The notes under the pieces: generated by a model
Told to the model about the DNA's origin: nothing
What the model saw: the letters and a program-made list of their open reading frames with translations, nothing else
Database searches by the model: none
In this document: one piece after another, positions 1 to 8,280 of the stretch
How positions within the stretch are numbered: the first letter of the stretch is position 1
Layout of the letters: each line of letters begins with the position of its first letter
Position numbers and translations under genes: made by a program
Source: Streptomyces tanashiensis
GTDB lineage: Bacteria > Actinomycetota > Actinomycetes > Streptomycetales > Streptomycetaceae
Assembly (NCBI RefSeq): GCF_014648895.1
Contig: NZ_BMRZ01000002.1
Location: 1 to 64,000 of the forward strand
Length of the DNA stretch: 64,000 nucleotides
Reading direction: 5' to 3'

Positions 1-35
1 TGGGAAAAGATCTCTAAGTCGCCGCGTCGTGCCTG

Positions 36-1331
36 ATGGGGCCGACTCGTGAACACCCCCCGTCGGCAGCGGGATGTGCTCCGGCCTCTGCGAGCGCAGC
101 GTTGGCGTCACACCCCGTGCCGGACGGGAGTGGGACGCGTCCGGCAGCTGGCGAGCCGACCTCGGTCTGCGTAGAGCGCTGGCCGGCACCTGATGCGGAT
201 GGCAGGCCATGCGAAGACGTAGCAGATCATGCAAGCGACTGCCCGATTCCCCTTCCCCGCCGGGTGCCCGCAGCGCCGGCAGCGGAGGCCGATCTCCCAC
301 ACGCCAGGGTGACACCGCAGGCCGGGGATGCGGCGCCAGAGGGGTCCAGGGCCACAAGGCCGTGGGAGGAGTCCGGCAGCGGCAGGTTGTGGGCTCCGCC
401 CCGAGGCCTCTGGACATCGTCCACCCCTGCATCCGAGCCCGGGCAGGGGCCGCGAGAATGGGAGTCGGCCCTGCGCGTACTGGACGTGCTCTACCTGGTC
501 CGCGACGCCCGTTGCCCCGTCACCGAGGCCGAAGCCGCCGCCACGGCCGGTGTCACCCTCCGGGCGGCGGCCGAGCTGATGGTCTGGCTCAGCGAGAACA
601 GCCTCACCACGGCTCTTCCCGACGGCACCTACACGGCTGGCCCGCTGCTCGAGGCCATCGGACGCGGGGAGAACGTTCTGCAGCAGGTTCTGGACCGGCT
701 GCGTGAGGACACCGAAGCCGCGGTCTACGTCAGCGCCTACGAGGACGGGGAGGTCTCGGTCACCCATGCCTCTTTCGCCAATGACACTCCGAAGGTCGAT
801 GAGTACGTGCCGTTCAAACAGACCGCGCACGCCAGTGCGGTCGGCCAGAGCTTGCTGGCCCAGCTGACGATGGAGGCCCGCAAGGAACATCTCTCCCGTT
901 GGCGCCCGTTCTCGTTGACATCCAGGACCGTCACCGACCAGAAGGCTCTGTTCCACAAAATCGACAAGCACGGCCCCACTGGTGCTCACTTCGACGTCCT
1001 GGAGTACTCCGACAGCGAGATGTGCGCGGCGATCTCCCTGCCCATGCCCGGGCAGGCCCGCTGCGTGGCGCTCTCCCTGCCTCTTGCCCAGCGTCACCGC
1101 CTCACCGAGGCTGCGAACGTCCTGAGCAACCGCTCCACCGGGCTCCTGCTGGCGCTCATCAGTGCGGTAGCCAGCAAGGAGGAACCGGACCCGGAACAGA
1201 ACGAGAGGACGGGCGCCAAGGCCGGCACTGCGCAGTCTTCGACGGGTTCCGGGAGTGGGCTGCTACTGCCGCCTCGGCTCCACGACCGGCTTGTCACCCC
1301 GCCCGTGTTCGTGTTCATCGGGTGGGGATGA
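36..1331 (+). CDS. IclR-like transcriptional regulator
   Basis: Reading frame of 431 codons. From about residue 145 it reads as an IclR-type protein: a winged HTH (start ALRVLDVLYLV, recognition part around TEAEAAATAGVTLRAAAELM), then a GAF-like effector domain with a VYVSAYEDGEV strand, a TAHASAVGQSLLAQL helix and a closing LLLALISA helix, which is the IclR layout and length. The first 140 residues are Pro/Ala/Arg-rich, unlike a folded domain, so the true start is probably well inside the frame (near 450-480), but I see no ribosome binding site that decides it. The C-terminal tail after residue 390 is low complexity. No target gene is evident; the next gene downstream is 500 bp away. The family call rests on pattern recognition only. 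Confidence 0.7.
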   Translation: MGPTREHPPSAAGCAPASASAALASHPVPDGSGTRPAAGEPTSVCVERWPAPDADGRPCEDVADHASDCPIPLPRRVPAAPAAEADLPHARVTPQAGDAAPEGSRATRPWEESGSGRLWAPPRGLWTSSTPASEPGQGPREWESALRVLDVLYLVRDARCPVTEAEAAATAGVTLRAAAELMVWLSENSLTTALPDGTYTAGPLLEAIGRGENVLQQVLDRLREDTEAAVYVSAYEDGEVSVTHASFANDTPKVDEYVPFKQTAHASAVGQSLLAQLTMEARKEHLSRWRPFSLTSRTVTDQKALFHKIDKHGPTGAHFDVLEYSDSEMCAAISLPMPGQARCVALSLPLAQRHRLTEAANVLSNRSTGLLLALISAVASKEEPDPEQNERTGAKAGTAQSSTGSGSGLLLPPRLHDRLVTPPVFVFIGWG

Positions 1332-1825
1332 CCGTGCGCGCGTCCCGTCCTCTCCCCAGGAGCCGTGAACCTCCGGTCCAGGGCTCCTGGGACAGCGCCG
1401 CGGATACCACGCTGCCTTCCAGGCAGCTTCGCCCGGCGCAGCGGAATGTCTTCGCGCCCCCTCGCCCCTTCTTGCATCGGATCACCCGTTTGGGTGAACA
1501 TCGCTTACGCGTCACGCCTATAGCACTTATGAGGTCTTGAGGGAGGGTCCTGTGCGTCTTTCTCCCTGCAGACACATGAATCGATCGACAATCACTGAAG
1601 GCGGATCGAATCTGAGCGGTTTGGTGACGGTAAATCACGCGAGTGGACGTGCAAGTTTCTTGCAGTGGAAGAGAGGTCTCTCGGTACGGGATATGAGGCG
1701 GCGTGGGGCGGGAGGCGAGTGCCTGTAGGTTGCTCGTGTTCTACAAGCGATCAGGCATGCAAAAGGCCCCGAGGTGGCTGACTCCACACTCAGGGCCTGT
1801 GCCGATCGAGACGAAAGGAAGACCG
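1332..1825. other. Intergenic stretch, no gene seen
   Basis: Nearly 500 bp with only short, unconvincing frames on both strands. I see no RNA gene, repeat or clear promoter. The last part carries the ribosome binding site of the small membrane protein that follows. Confidence 0.5.
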
Positions 1826-2089
1826 TTGTCCGACCGTAACCGGGGCAGGTACCTGCCGCCCCCGGCGCATCGTGAAACTATCATTGGGAACTGGCTCGAT
1901 CCACGCCCGGGCGTGGTTCGTGCCTGGGATGTAAAGGTGAATCTGAGCATCCTCATCGTGGTGGTCATCGTGATCTGGATGGCCCTGTCGGGTGGTGATC
2001 CGGTCGTCTGGGGTGGGACCTTCCTGCTCTGCCTGACCGGTATCGCCGGCCGCTCCACCATCCGCCACCTGCGGTTCACGCATCGCTGA
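1826..2089 (+). CDS. Small membrane protein, unknown
   Basis: 87-aa protein. I place the start at TTG 1826, because AGGAA lies about 6 bp upstream; a longer frame to 1703 exists but has no such site. Residues 1-35 are polar (basic and Pro-rich, probably cytoplasmic). Two hydrophobic stretches follow: LSILIVVVIVIWMAL and VWGGTFLLCLTGIAG, then a short basic tail RHLRFTHR. This predicts a two-helix inner membrane protein with both ends inside. I do not recognise a family. It stands alone between the IclR-like gene and a zinc finger/HTH gene. Confidence 0.55.
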   Translation: MSDRNRGRYLPPPAHRETIIGNWLDPRPGVVRAWDVKVNLSILIVVVIVIWMALSGGDPVVWGGTFLLCLTGIAGRSTIRHLRFTHR

Positions 2090-2230
2090 GTCCTGACGTG
2101 AGAGGTGCCCGACGGCCTGTACGGCGTCGGGCACCTCTTCGCGTACAGGCGCGCGCCCGGCGATGCGTCGGGCGTCTCACTCGTCTCCCCGAGAGGGGAT
2201 TCGGTTGTTTCTGCGGAGGGACTTTCAGGC

Positions 2231-3262
2231 GTGAGCGGGACTCAGGGTTCGGGGTGCTGCGGGTTCTGCGGCGAGAGCTTCACGCATCGGCCGGGTCCGG
2301 GCCGGCGTAAGCAGTACTGCGACAAACGGTGCCGGCGACGGGCTCAGCGGGAACGGGACGGCCGCAAGGCCCCGCCTCCCGCGGCTGCGCTTCCTTGGGG
2401 GGCCGGGTTGGCCGAGAACGTGCAGGTCCTGGCGGTGCAGCTGGTGGAACTTGAGCACCGTCAGTCTTCGCTGGCAGATTTGCTGGACTGCGCCCGGCGC
2501 ATCGAGCGAGAGATCGGCCGCTACGTCACGGCGGCGGTTAAGGATGCACGTGGTGGCGGCATTTCGTGGGAGGAGGTGGCTCAGGCTGCGGGCGTGCAGG
2601 CCGAAACGGCGCGGTTGAGATGGAGCGCGGCGCGCGTGCAGCGTCTGTTGCACGGGCGGACCAGGGCGTCATGGGGGCCCGGTCTGGATCATGAGGGCGT
2701 GGGGCCGTCGGAGACTCATTCGGGCCTGCCCCGTCACGGGTTGAGCGCGGCCCTGTGCAGTCTGCACCGGCGTTCGGGCATGACGATCGGGGAAGCGGCG
2801 CGTGAGGCGGATATGTCGTCGCCTTACCTGTCCAGGATCCTTGCTGGCGAGAGAGTTCCTTCATGGCCGGTGGTGCACATGCTGGCGACGATCTTCATGG
2901 GTGATCCTCAGGAGCTTCGGTTTCTGTGGGAGGCGGCGCGGGGTGTCACGCTGCCTACTCGGCGTCCGGTGGCGGAGGCGGCCGCGCGCCTGCATGCCGC
3001 GTTGAGGGGGCTCTACCTGGCGGCCGACTGCCCCGATCCTGTCCTTCTTGCTCAGAAGACACCGCTGTCGGCGTCAGTGGTCCGTGATGTGCTGGCGGGT
3101 CATCACATTCCTGACTGGCACTTGACCTCGCAGCTGGTCCGTCAGCTTGGCGCTCGTCCTGCCGCGGTTCGTCCGCTGTGGGAGGAGCTGCACTATGCCT
3201 TCCTGGCCTCACACGACATCTTCCCGCATGGTGGACTCCCCGCCGTCGCCACGGACCTCTAG
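2231..3262 (+). CDS. Zinc-finger plus XRE-type HTH protein
   Basis: 343 aa from GTG 2231, preceded by GGAGG about 10 bp upstream. The N-terminus has a four-cysteine zinc-finger-like module (CGFCGESF ... QYCDKRCRRRAQRERDGR), the pattern seen in many streptomycete proteins that flag possible introns or plasmid genes. A helical region follows with a short HTH-like segment (ISWEEVAQAAGVQAETARLRW). The second half has a clear Cro/C1-type HTH: GMTIGEAAREADMSSPYLSRI followed by a helix pair. A second, weaker repeat of this domain occupies the C-terminus. Probably a DNA-binding regulator; targets are unknown. A longer frame begins at 2105 but lacks a ribosome binding site. Confidence 0.65.
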   Translation: MSGTQGSGCCGFCGESFTHRPGPGRRKQYCDKRCRRRAQRERDGRKAPPPAAALPWGAGLAENVQVLAVQLVELEHRQSSLADLLDCARRIEREIGRYVTAAVKDARGGGISWEEVAQAAGVQAETARLRWSAARVQRLLHGRTRASWGPGLDHEGVGPSETHSGLPRHGLSAALCSLHRRSGMTIGEAAREADMSSPYLSRILAGERVPSWPVVHMLATIFMGDPQELRFLWEAARGVTLPTRRPVAEAAARLHAALRGLYLAADCPDPVLLAQKTPLSASVVRDVLAGHHIPDWHLTSQLVRQLGARPAAVRPLWEELHYAFLASHDIFPHGGLPAVATDL

Positions 3263-3797
3263 CAGCAGCGGTGAAGGGCCCCGTTCCCCGGCGGGTGGTG
3301 CGGCTTCGAACGACGCTGCAGGGTGGCCGATCGGCGCGGAGTCACGGATGATTCGGGCCTCGCCGCAGCGGCCGCACCCCGTTGCGGCGGAGAGGTGCAG
3401 GTAGTGCGCCGGCAATGCCGTCCGTGGCTGCGCGCTGTGCGAGCGGGCCGTGGGTGTCCGCTCGTTCCGCAACGTGGGGCATCGCGGGTTACTTCGCTCT
3501 CCTGGTGTCGCCGGGCGCGCTCTGTCCTGCCGGGGCGGATGGTTCCTGCACTCCCGGACAGCCAGAGTTCACGAATTTTCATTTGGCACATGCCATGCGT
3601 GAATTCACGAGAGCAGTCCGATGGCACTCCGCACGGCGGCTCATGGACATACTCCCTACCGCATTGAAATAGTTTTCTCTCCCTGCGAGAAAATCCTCTT
3701 CCCAGGCCGACCGGTTCCCTCGAACGTGGCCTGTCTACCGTCCGGACAAGCCGACTAGCATTGCTTTCTTGCGCTACTCGCGGCTTTTGGGGGTCTG
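3263..3797. other. Intergenic stretch before methyltransferase gene
   Basis: About 530 bp without a convincing gene. It is noticeably more AT-rich towards 3540-3700 than its surroundings, which suits a promoter region. A small hairpin lies at 3673-3693 (arms TTTTCTC and GAGAAAA, 7-nt loop), roughly 100 bp upstream of the methyltransferase start. Confidence 0.45.
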
Positions 3798-4628
3798 ATG
3801 AGCGACGGAGAGAATCGGATTTCTCGCACCATTGACGTCACCACACCAAGCGTGGCACGCATGTCCGACTGGCTGCTGGGAGGCGTGGAGAACTACGAGG
3901 CGGACCAACGGGCATGCAGGAGGGTTCTGCGGATCGCACCTGAGATCAGACAGGCGGCGCGCGACAGCAGACGGTTCCTGCAGCGCGCAGTGCGCGTACT
4001 GGCCGAGGAACACGGTGTCCGTCAGTTCATCGAGCTCGGTTCCGGTCTGCCCACCCATGACAACGTGCACCAGGTGGTTCAGCGAGTCGATCCACGCTCC
4101 CGCGTGGTGTACGTGGACGCGGACCCCACAGCGCTCGCGTATGGCCGCACGACCCTGCAGGAGAACAGCAACACCATCTTCCTGCATGCGGACTTACGCC
4201 TCACCGACCACATCTTTGGCCATAGGGACATGCAGCGGCTGATCGACTTCCGGCAGCCCGTCGCTGTCCTTCTGGTGTCTGTGCTGCATTGCCTGCCCGA
4301 CGGGGACAACCCCGCCGGCCTGGTCCGGAACGTGGCGCGCGCGCTGCCCCGCGGGAGCTTCGTCGCCGTCAGCCAATTGGTGTGCGAGGTACCGGAAGTC
4401 CAGGAGGCCGTGTCTGCGGTGATGCGGGAGGAGACGCGCGGGAACTGGGGCCGTGTGCGCCAGGCAGAACAGGTTCGTGCGTTCCTCGAAGGTATGGACG
4501 TTCTGCCGCCGGGGCTGGTAGATGTCGCCGCCTGGCCCGACAGCCCGGCTACCGTCCAGGGTCCGGCGGCGGGGTGTGTCGAGTGGGGTGGTGTTGCTCG
4601 TGTACCTGTAGGCCGGGCCGGCTTGTGA
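3798..4628 (+). CDS. SAM-dependent methyltransferase, DUF574 type
   Basis: 276 aa. The start ATG follows GGGGG at a good distance. It opens with the diagnostic segment TPSVARMSDWLLGGVENYEAD, and has a SAM-binding motif I at about residue 78-86 (FIELGSGLPT) followed by the acidic strand VVYVDADPTAL. This is the S-adenosyl methyltransferase family (Methyltransf_19) that is heavily expanded in Streptomyces; substrates are generally unknown. The C-terminal part (GLVDVAAWPDSP) matches the usual end of the family. The last 80 bp overlap the end of the convergent XRE gene, so the two mRNAs would be antisense at their 3' ends. Confidence 0.85.
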   Translation: MSDGENRISRTIDVTTPSVARMSDWLLGGVENYEADQRACRRVLRIAPEIRQAARDSRRFLQRAVRVLAEEHGVRQFIELGSGLPTHDNVHQVVQRVDPRSRVVYVDADPTALAYGRTTLQENSNTIFLHADLRLTDHIFGHRDMQRLIDFRQPVAVLLVSVLHCLPDGDNPAGLVRNVARALPRGSFVAVSQLVCEVPEVQEAVSAVMREETRGNWGRVRQAEQVRAFLEGMDVLPPGLVDVAAWPDSPATVQGPAAGCVEWGGVARVPVGRAGL

Positions 4629-5556
4629 CCGTGCGGTTGGCCGCGCGAGCACGGTAGTACGTGATGTAGGCATCGATGATCTGCAGGCTCTCGGACAGAT
4701 CTGCCACGGCCAGAGCCGCTGTGTTAAGTACTGAGCGGTACTGCGCGACCTGAGCAGGTCTGCTGATGTACAGCGCGCTGTCGATCAGCTCGACGTAGAT
4801 GAGCTCCTGAGGGCCGCCGTCCCTGAAGGTGAGCTGCGTAATCGGGGTACTGGGTGCGGCCCCAGTTGCGCGGTCGAAGGGGAGGATCAGCACGTTGACG
4901 CGGTCGAGCTCCTGGACCCTCTTGAGGTGTTCGAGCTGCTCGACCATGACCTGGGGGCCGCCGGTGGGCTGGCACAGGACTCCCTCGTTGAGCAGTACGG
5001 TCACCTGCGGCCGGTGTTGCCGCTGCCGGAGCATCTTCTGGCGCTCCTCTCTCATTTCGACACGCAGGTCGATCTCCGCCGGTGCTGCATTGGGCAGACC
5101 GCTGGCGACGACAGCCCGTGCGTAGGAGCGGGTCTGCAGCAGTCCGGGGACGACGTTGTTCTCGTAGGTGCGGATCGACTTTGCAGAGCCTTCCAGGCCG
5201 ATCAGACGTCTGAGCCAGTTCGGAGTGACGTCGGCGTACTTCTGGTACCAGGTGCTGTCTTGGCTGTAGCGCAGAAGGTTGTCGAGTTCGCGTCGGTCCT
5301 CGAGCCCGTAGAACGCGGCCAGGTCATGGACGTCGCGTTCTTTCGCGGGACTCTCGCCGCGCTCGAGACGGCTGATTTTGGACTCGGATCCGCGGATGGC
5401 TGGCGCTACCTCGGCGAGGGTCAGTCCGCGTTGCTTCCGCAGGTTGCGGAGATAGTCGCCCAGAAGTCGCGCAGCGGCTTCCGGCTTGGTGTGCGGCTCT
5501 TGCCCCGGGATGACTTGGGCGAACGGAGTCTCGCTCCGCGCGTGCCCGTCGGACAT
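4549..5556 (-). CDS. XRE-family regulator with DUF5753 domain
   Basis: 335 aa. Residues 28-85 form a Cro/C1 HTH (YLRNLRKQRGLTLAEVAPAI ... SKISRLERGES). The remainder is the DUF5753 domain typical of Scr1-like actinobacterial regulators (LIGLEGSAKSIRTYENNVVPG, LLQTRSYARAV, VTVLLNEGVL, QLEHLKR, VNVLILPFDR). These proteins are nearly always paired with a small DUF397 protein, as here (5645-5878, same strand, 88 bp upstream), and often with an anti-sigma-type ATPase, as here at 6136. The C-terminal 30 residues are Pro/His-rich and overlap the convergent methyltransferase gene; the functional domain probably ends before the overlap. Confidence 0.88.
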   Translation of the reverse strand: MSDGHARSETPFAQVIPGQEPHTKPEAAARLLGDYLRNLRKQRGLTLAEVAPAIRGSESKISRLERGESPAKERDVHDLAAFYGLEDRRELDNLLRYSQDSTWYQKYADVTPNWLRRLIGLEGSAKSIRTYENNVVPGLLQTRSYARAVVASGLPNAAPAEIDLRVEMREERQKMLRQRQHRPQVTVLLNEGVLCQPTGGPQVMVEQLEHLKRVQELDRVNVLILPFDRATGAAPSTPITQLTFRDGGPQELIYVELIDSALYISRPAQVAQYRSVLNTAALAVADLSESLQIIDAYITYYRARAANRTVTSRPGLQVHEQHHPTRHTPPPDPGR

Positions 5557-5644
5557 ACGTGCTCCTGTGGACGACCGGCTCTTGCTCGCCAGTTTTCCAG
5601 AAACGAACCCGCATGTCCGACGGAACTAGTCACACAATCCCGCC

Positions 5645-5878
5645 TCAGCCGACGAGGTGGTCGAACTCACCGGCCTTCGCTCCCTGGATGAAGGCCCGTA
5701 CCTCCGCGGTCGTGTAGACGAGGGCCGGCCCCTCGGGGTGGCGCGAGTTACGCAGCCCCACCCCTCCGCCGGGGAGGACGGCGGCTTCGACGCAGTTGCC
5801 CTCGGCCGAACTGGCCTGACTCTTGATCCAGACCGCGCCCTGGATCTGATTCGAGGGGACACCGTTGTCGAACTGCAT
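5645..5878 (-). CDS. DUF397 protein
   Basis: 77 aa. Shows the family signature: WIKSQASSAEGNCVEAA near the middle, then GVGLRNSRHPEGPALVYTTAEVRAFIQGAKAGEFD. DUF397 proteins are small cytoplasmic partners of the neighbouring XRE-DUF5753 regulator; they are thought to modulate it. Start ATG 5878 has GAAGGAGA upstream. It is the first gene of a two-gene minus-strand unit with the XRE gene. Confidence 0.88.
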   Translation of the reverse strand: MQFDNGVPSNQIQGAVWIKSQASSAEGNCVEAAVLPGGGVGLRNSRHPEGPALVYTTAEVRAFIQGAKAGEFDHLVG

Positions 5879-6135
5879 GGTTCTGTCTCCTTCTCAGTTC
5901 AATGACGACTCCCCACCGCACGAGATGGTCTCGATGACCGCTGTGCTCGGGCCTCACAGCCGGTCGCTTTTGGGCGTGCAATCCCATATGCATTTGCATG
6001 AGGGGTGGGTTGCTGAGGATCTTATCGGTCGCGTACGGCCGGGGAAGTCCCCCGAACGAGTGCCTGAAAGGCGGCAGTTGGAACGTTCATGGTTCAAGAT
6101 GTAGGCGCTGGCCGATCATCAGAACGGAGCTCGTC

Positions 6136-6597
6136 ATGGATGTCCAACCTGATGGCCCTAGACCCCTCGACTGGGGGCTTACTCAGGGGCTCGGTGTGCC
6201 CCGCTTCGCTGCACGGCGCTTCACGGCGAGCAGCCTCAGCCTGTACAGCGCACGGCACTTCGCCCACGAGACGCTGACCTCGTGGGGGCTGGAGCAGTGC
6301 GCGGACGATGCCACGCTCGTCGCCGTGGAGCTGATGACCAACGCCGCTGAGCACGCCCTCGAAGAAGAGGGGCGTGATCCAAGGGGATCGGCCTGGCTGG
6401 GCCTGAGCTGTACCGGCCGGACCGTGACGTGCACGGTCAGCGATCCCAGCACCCAGCTTCCCCGAGGCGGATCTGGGGATCTGCTGGCCGACACAGGCCG
6501 GGGCATGAGCATCGTGACAGCGCTCAGTGACGACTGGGGCTGCAGCGTTCTCGACGACGGCACTGGCAAGGCCGTCTGGGCGCACCTGCCGGTCTGA
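6136..6597 (+). CDS. Anti-sigma-factor-type ATP-binding protein (HATPase)
   Basis: 153 aa from ATG 6136, with GGAG 6 bp upstream. It is a single GHKL ATPase domain of the RsbW/SpoIIAB kind: N-box-like VAVELMTNAAEHAL (residues about 62-75), the G1-type turn ADTGRGMSIVTALSDDWG and a final strand KAVWAHLPV. Such orphan ATPases act as serine kinases or anti-sigma factors, or partner DUF397/XRE systems in Streptomyces. It is transcribed divergently from the DUF397-XRE pair, which is the usual three-gene neighbourhood. A longer frame upstream lacks support. Confidence 0.85.
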   Translation: MDVQPDGPRPLDWGLTQGLGVPRFAARRFTASSLSLYSARHFAHETLTSWGLEQCADDATLVAVELMTNAAEHALEEEGRDPRGSAWLGLSCTGRTVTCTVSDPSTQLPRGGSGDLLADTGRGMSIVTALSDDWGCSVLDDGTGKAVWAHLPV

Positions 6598-6899
6598 GGT
6601 GCAAGCTGGCTCCGCGGGACGCGGTTGTCCGCAGCGAGGCAGGCCGTTGGCCGGGCGTGGCGGTCTCTGCCCGTGATCCGCCGTGGACGTACACGGCTGC
6701 GGTGCGCTCATGACGAGCACGATGCCAGCCGGCTCTGACAATGCACGCCCGGGCCCGCCGCGATAGAGCAGCCGACGGAGGCAAGCGTTTCGGACAGCAA
6801 TCAAGACGACGCTGGTCTCTCGCGGGTGAGGACGCTGGCGCCCGAGTCCAGTCGTTCAGAGTCTGGAGCGCTGAGAGGGCTTGTGTGTCGGTTTTGCCC
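6598..6899. other. Intergenic stretch, nothing recognised
   Basis: About 300 bp between convergent genes. I see no gene, RNA or strong hairpin. Confidence 0.4.
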
Positions 6900-7322
6900 T
6901 CACAAGTCAGTGGGGTCGCACAGGGCCGGCCAGGCTACGCCTTGTCCTTGTCCGCGAATGGCGCGCCACTCCCCCACGGCTACGCGGCCTTCGGCAGCGA
7001 TGAACCAGCCGCCGTAGTAGGCGCGGTCGGTGATGGCGTCGAGGGCGTGCCAGTCGGCCTGGTGTCCGCAGTGGCCGCATGTGTTGGGGTTGAAGCTGCG
7101 GCCGCTCTGCCAGGCGGGCCGGTCGTTGAGCACAGGACCTGCGGTGGCCGCAGCGGTGAGGATGGCGCGGGCGACGCCGACAGCGCCGGGGAAGTCTGTC
7201 GTTGTGTACTCCTCGGCGCGCGGCCGGTGAGCGGGCAGGAGGCCGAACACCCACGGCATGGGTCTGGCGCAGTGCTGGCATGGGGCCTCGTAGGCCATGA
7301 CGTTCACGCGCAGGGTGCTCAT
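6900..7322 (-). CDS. Cysteine-motif protein, unknown
   Basis: 140 aa from ATG 7322; AAAGG lies 9 bp upstream (a GTG three codons earlier is the alternative). It contains two Cys pairs, CQHCARPMPW near the N-terminus and CGHCGHQADWHALD near residue 95, suggesting one split zinc-binding site. The middle (FPGAVGVARAILTAAATAG) is helical. No membrane segment or signal peptide. I do not recognise the family. It lies just downstream of the telomere-type operon on the same strand, 240 bp away. Confidence 0.5.
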   Translation of the reverse strand: MSTLRVNVMAYEAPCQHCARPMPWVFGLLPAHRPRAEEYTTTDFPGAVGVARAILTAAATAGPVLNDRPAWQSGRSFNPNTCGHCGHQADWHALDAITDRAYYGGWFIAAEGRVAVGEWRAIRGQGQGVAWPALCDPTDL

Positions 7323-7560
7323 GTGCACCACCTTTCTGGGCTCCAGCCTGGCACAGCCCGGTCTCGCTCACGCACGCCACCTGGAGGAGGGCAGAGACAG
7401 GCCCTTTCTGTGCGGCTCGGGCGAAGCCGTGGCCGACTTCCGGGAGGGGCGTCCGTGATTCGGCGGCTGGTGACGTTCCCTGCTCGAGTGGCGTTCCGCC
7501 CCGCCTCGAGCATTGCCCAGAGCCGCGATCGGTGCCTCACCGCCTGCCTGGACGCGCTCG

Positions 7561-8280
7561 TTAGGTGTGGCGCCAGGTGCGGATTTCGAGGTGGGTGATG
7601 CGGGCTTCGGCGTGGATGCGGCTTGTTTCGACGAGCCATTGGTGGATGGCGGCGGTGACGTCTCCCCCGGCTTGGTCGGTGCGGTGGGCGAAGTCACGGG
7701 CGTCGAATCCGCCGGTGGAGGAGGAGCCGTAGGAGCGTTCTTCGGTGTGGTCGGCTCGCTGGATGACGTCGCGGCGGATGCCGGGTGAGTCGGTGCGGCT
7801 GCCGGAGGGGTGGACGTATCCGGTCTTGAGTAGGCGGACAGTAAATGCGAGGCGCAGGTTCCGGCGGGCGGCTTCGGCGATGAGGCTGCGCAGGCGGGTG
7901 GAGCCGGAGGCGATGGCCTGGGCTCCGGCGCGGCCGGTACCCGTTCCGGCGGGCGTGATGAGGACGGCTTTGGTCCGGACGCGTGCGCGAGTGCCGGAGG
8001 TGGTGGTGCGGCGGCTGATACGGGGGGCGGCGATGGCGGCGAGCTCGGTGGTGTCGGTGATGCCTGCGGTCTGAACGGCGGTGAGGACGTGGGTGAGGGC
8101 GGGGACGAAGGCGGCGCCTTTGTGGCGTGTGTAGAACTGGGAGACGAGGGAGGGGTCGCGGCCGATGATGCGGGCGATGTCTCGTTTGGTGAAGCCTGCG
8201 GCCTGGAGCTGGTCGGCGAGCTGGGCTGCCTCGTTGCGCTGGGGGTTCGGTGCGGGACGACGGGTACGCGGGGGCATCAT
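7561..8280 (-). CDS. Candidate telomere terminal protein (Tpg-like), HTH
   Basis: 239 aa. The start overlaps the stop of the upstream gene by 4 bp (ATGA), so the pair is probably translationally coupled; GGAGG lies just before. Residues 18-50 form an HTH (LADQLQAAGFTKRDIARIIG, then PSLVSQFYTRHKG). A basic stretch RISRRTTTSGTRARVRTKAV follows, then an alpha/beta C-terminal part (LAFTVRLLKTGYVHPSG ... VTAAIHQWLVETSRIHAEAR ... ITHLEIRTWR). Streptomyces terminal proteins (Tpg about 184 aa, Tpc about 259 aa) have the same order: HTH, basic linker, small alpha/beta domain, and are encoded right after Tap. Sequence similarity is not strong enough for me to be sure; a plasmid-type regulator is the alternative. 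Confidence 0.5.
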   Translation of the reverse strand: MMPPRTRRPAPNPQRNEAAQLADQLQAAGFTKRDIARIIGRDPSLVSQFYTRHKGAAFVPALTHVLTAVQTAGITDTTELAAIAAPRISRRTTTSGTRARVRTKAVLITPAGTGTGRAGAQAIASGSTRLRSLIAEAARRNLRLAFTVRLLKTGYVHPSGSRTDSPGIRRDVIQRADHTEERSYGSSSTGGFDARDFAHRTDQAGGDVTAAIHQWLVETSRIHAEARITHLEIRTWRHT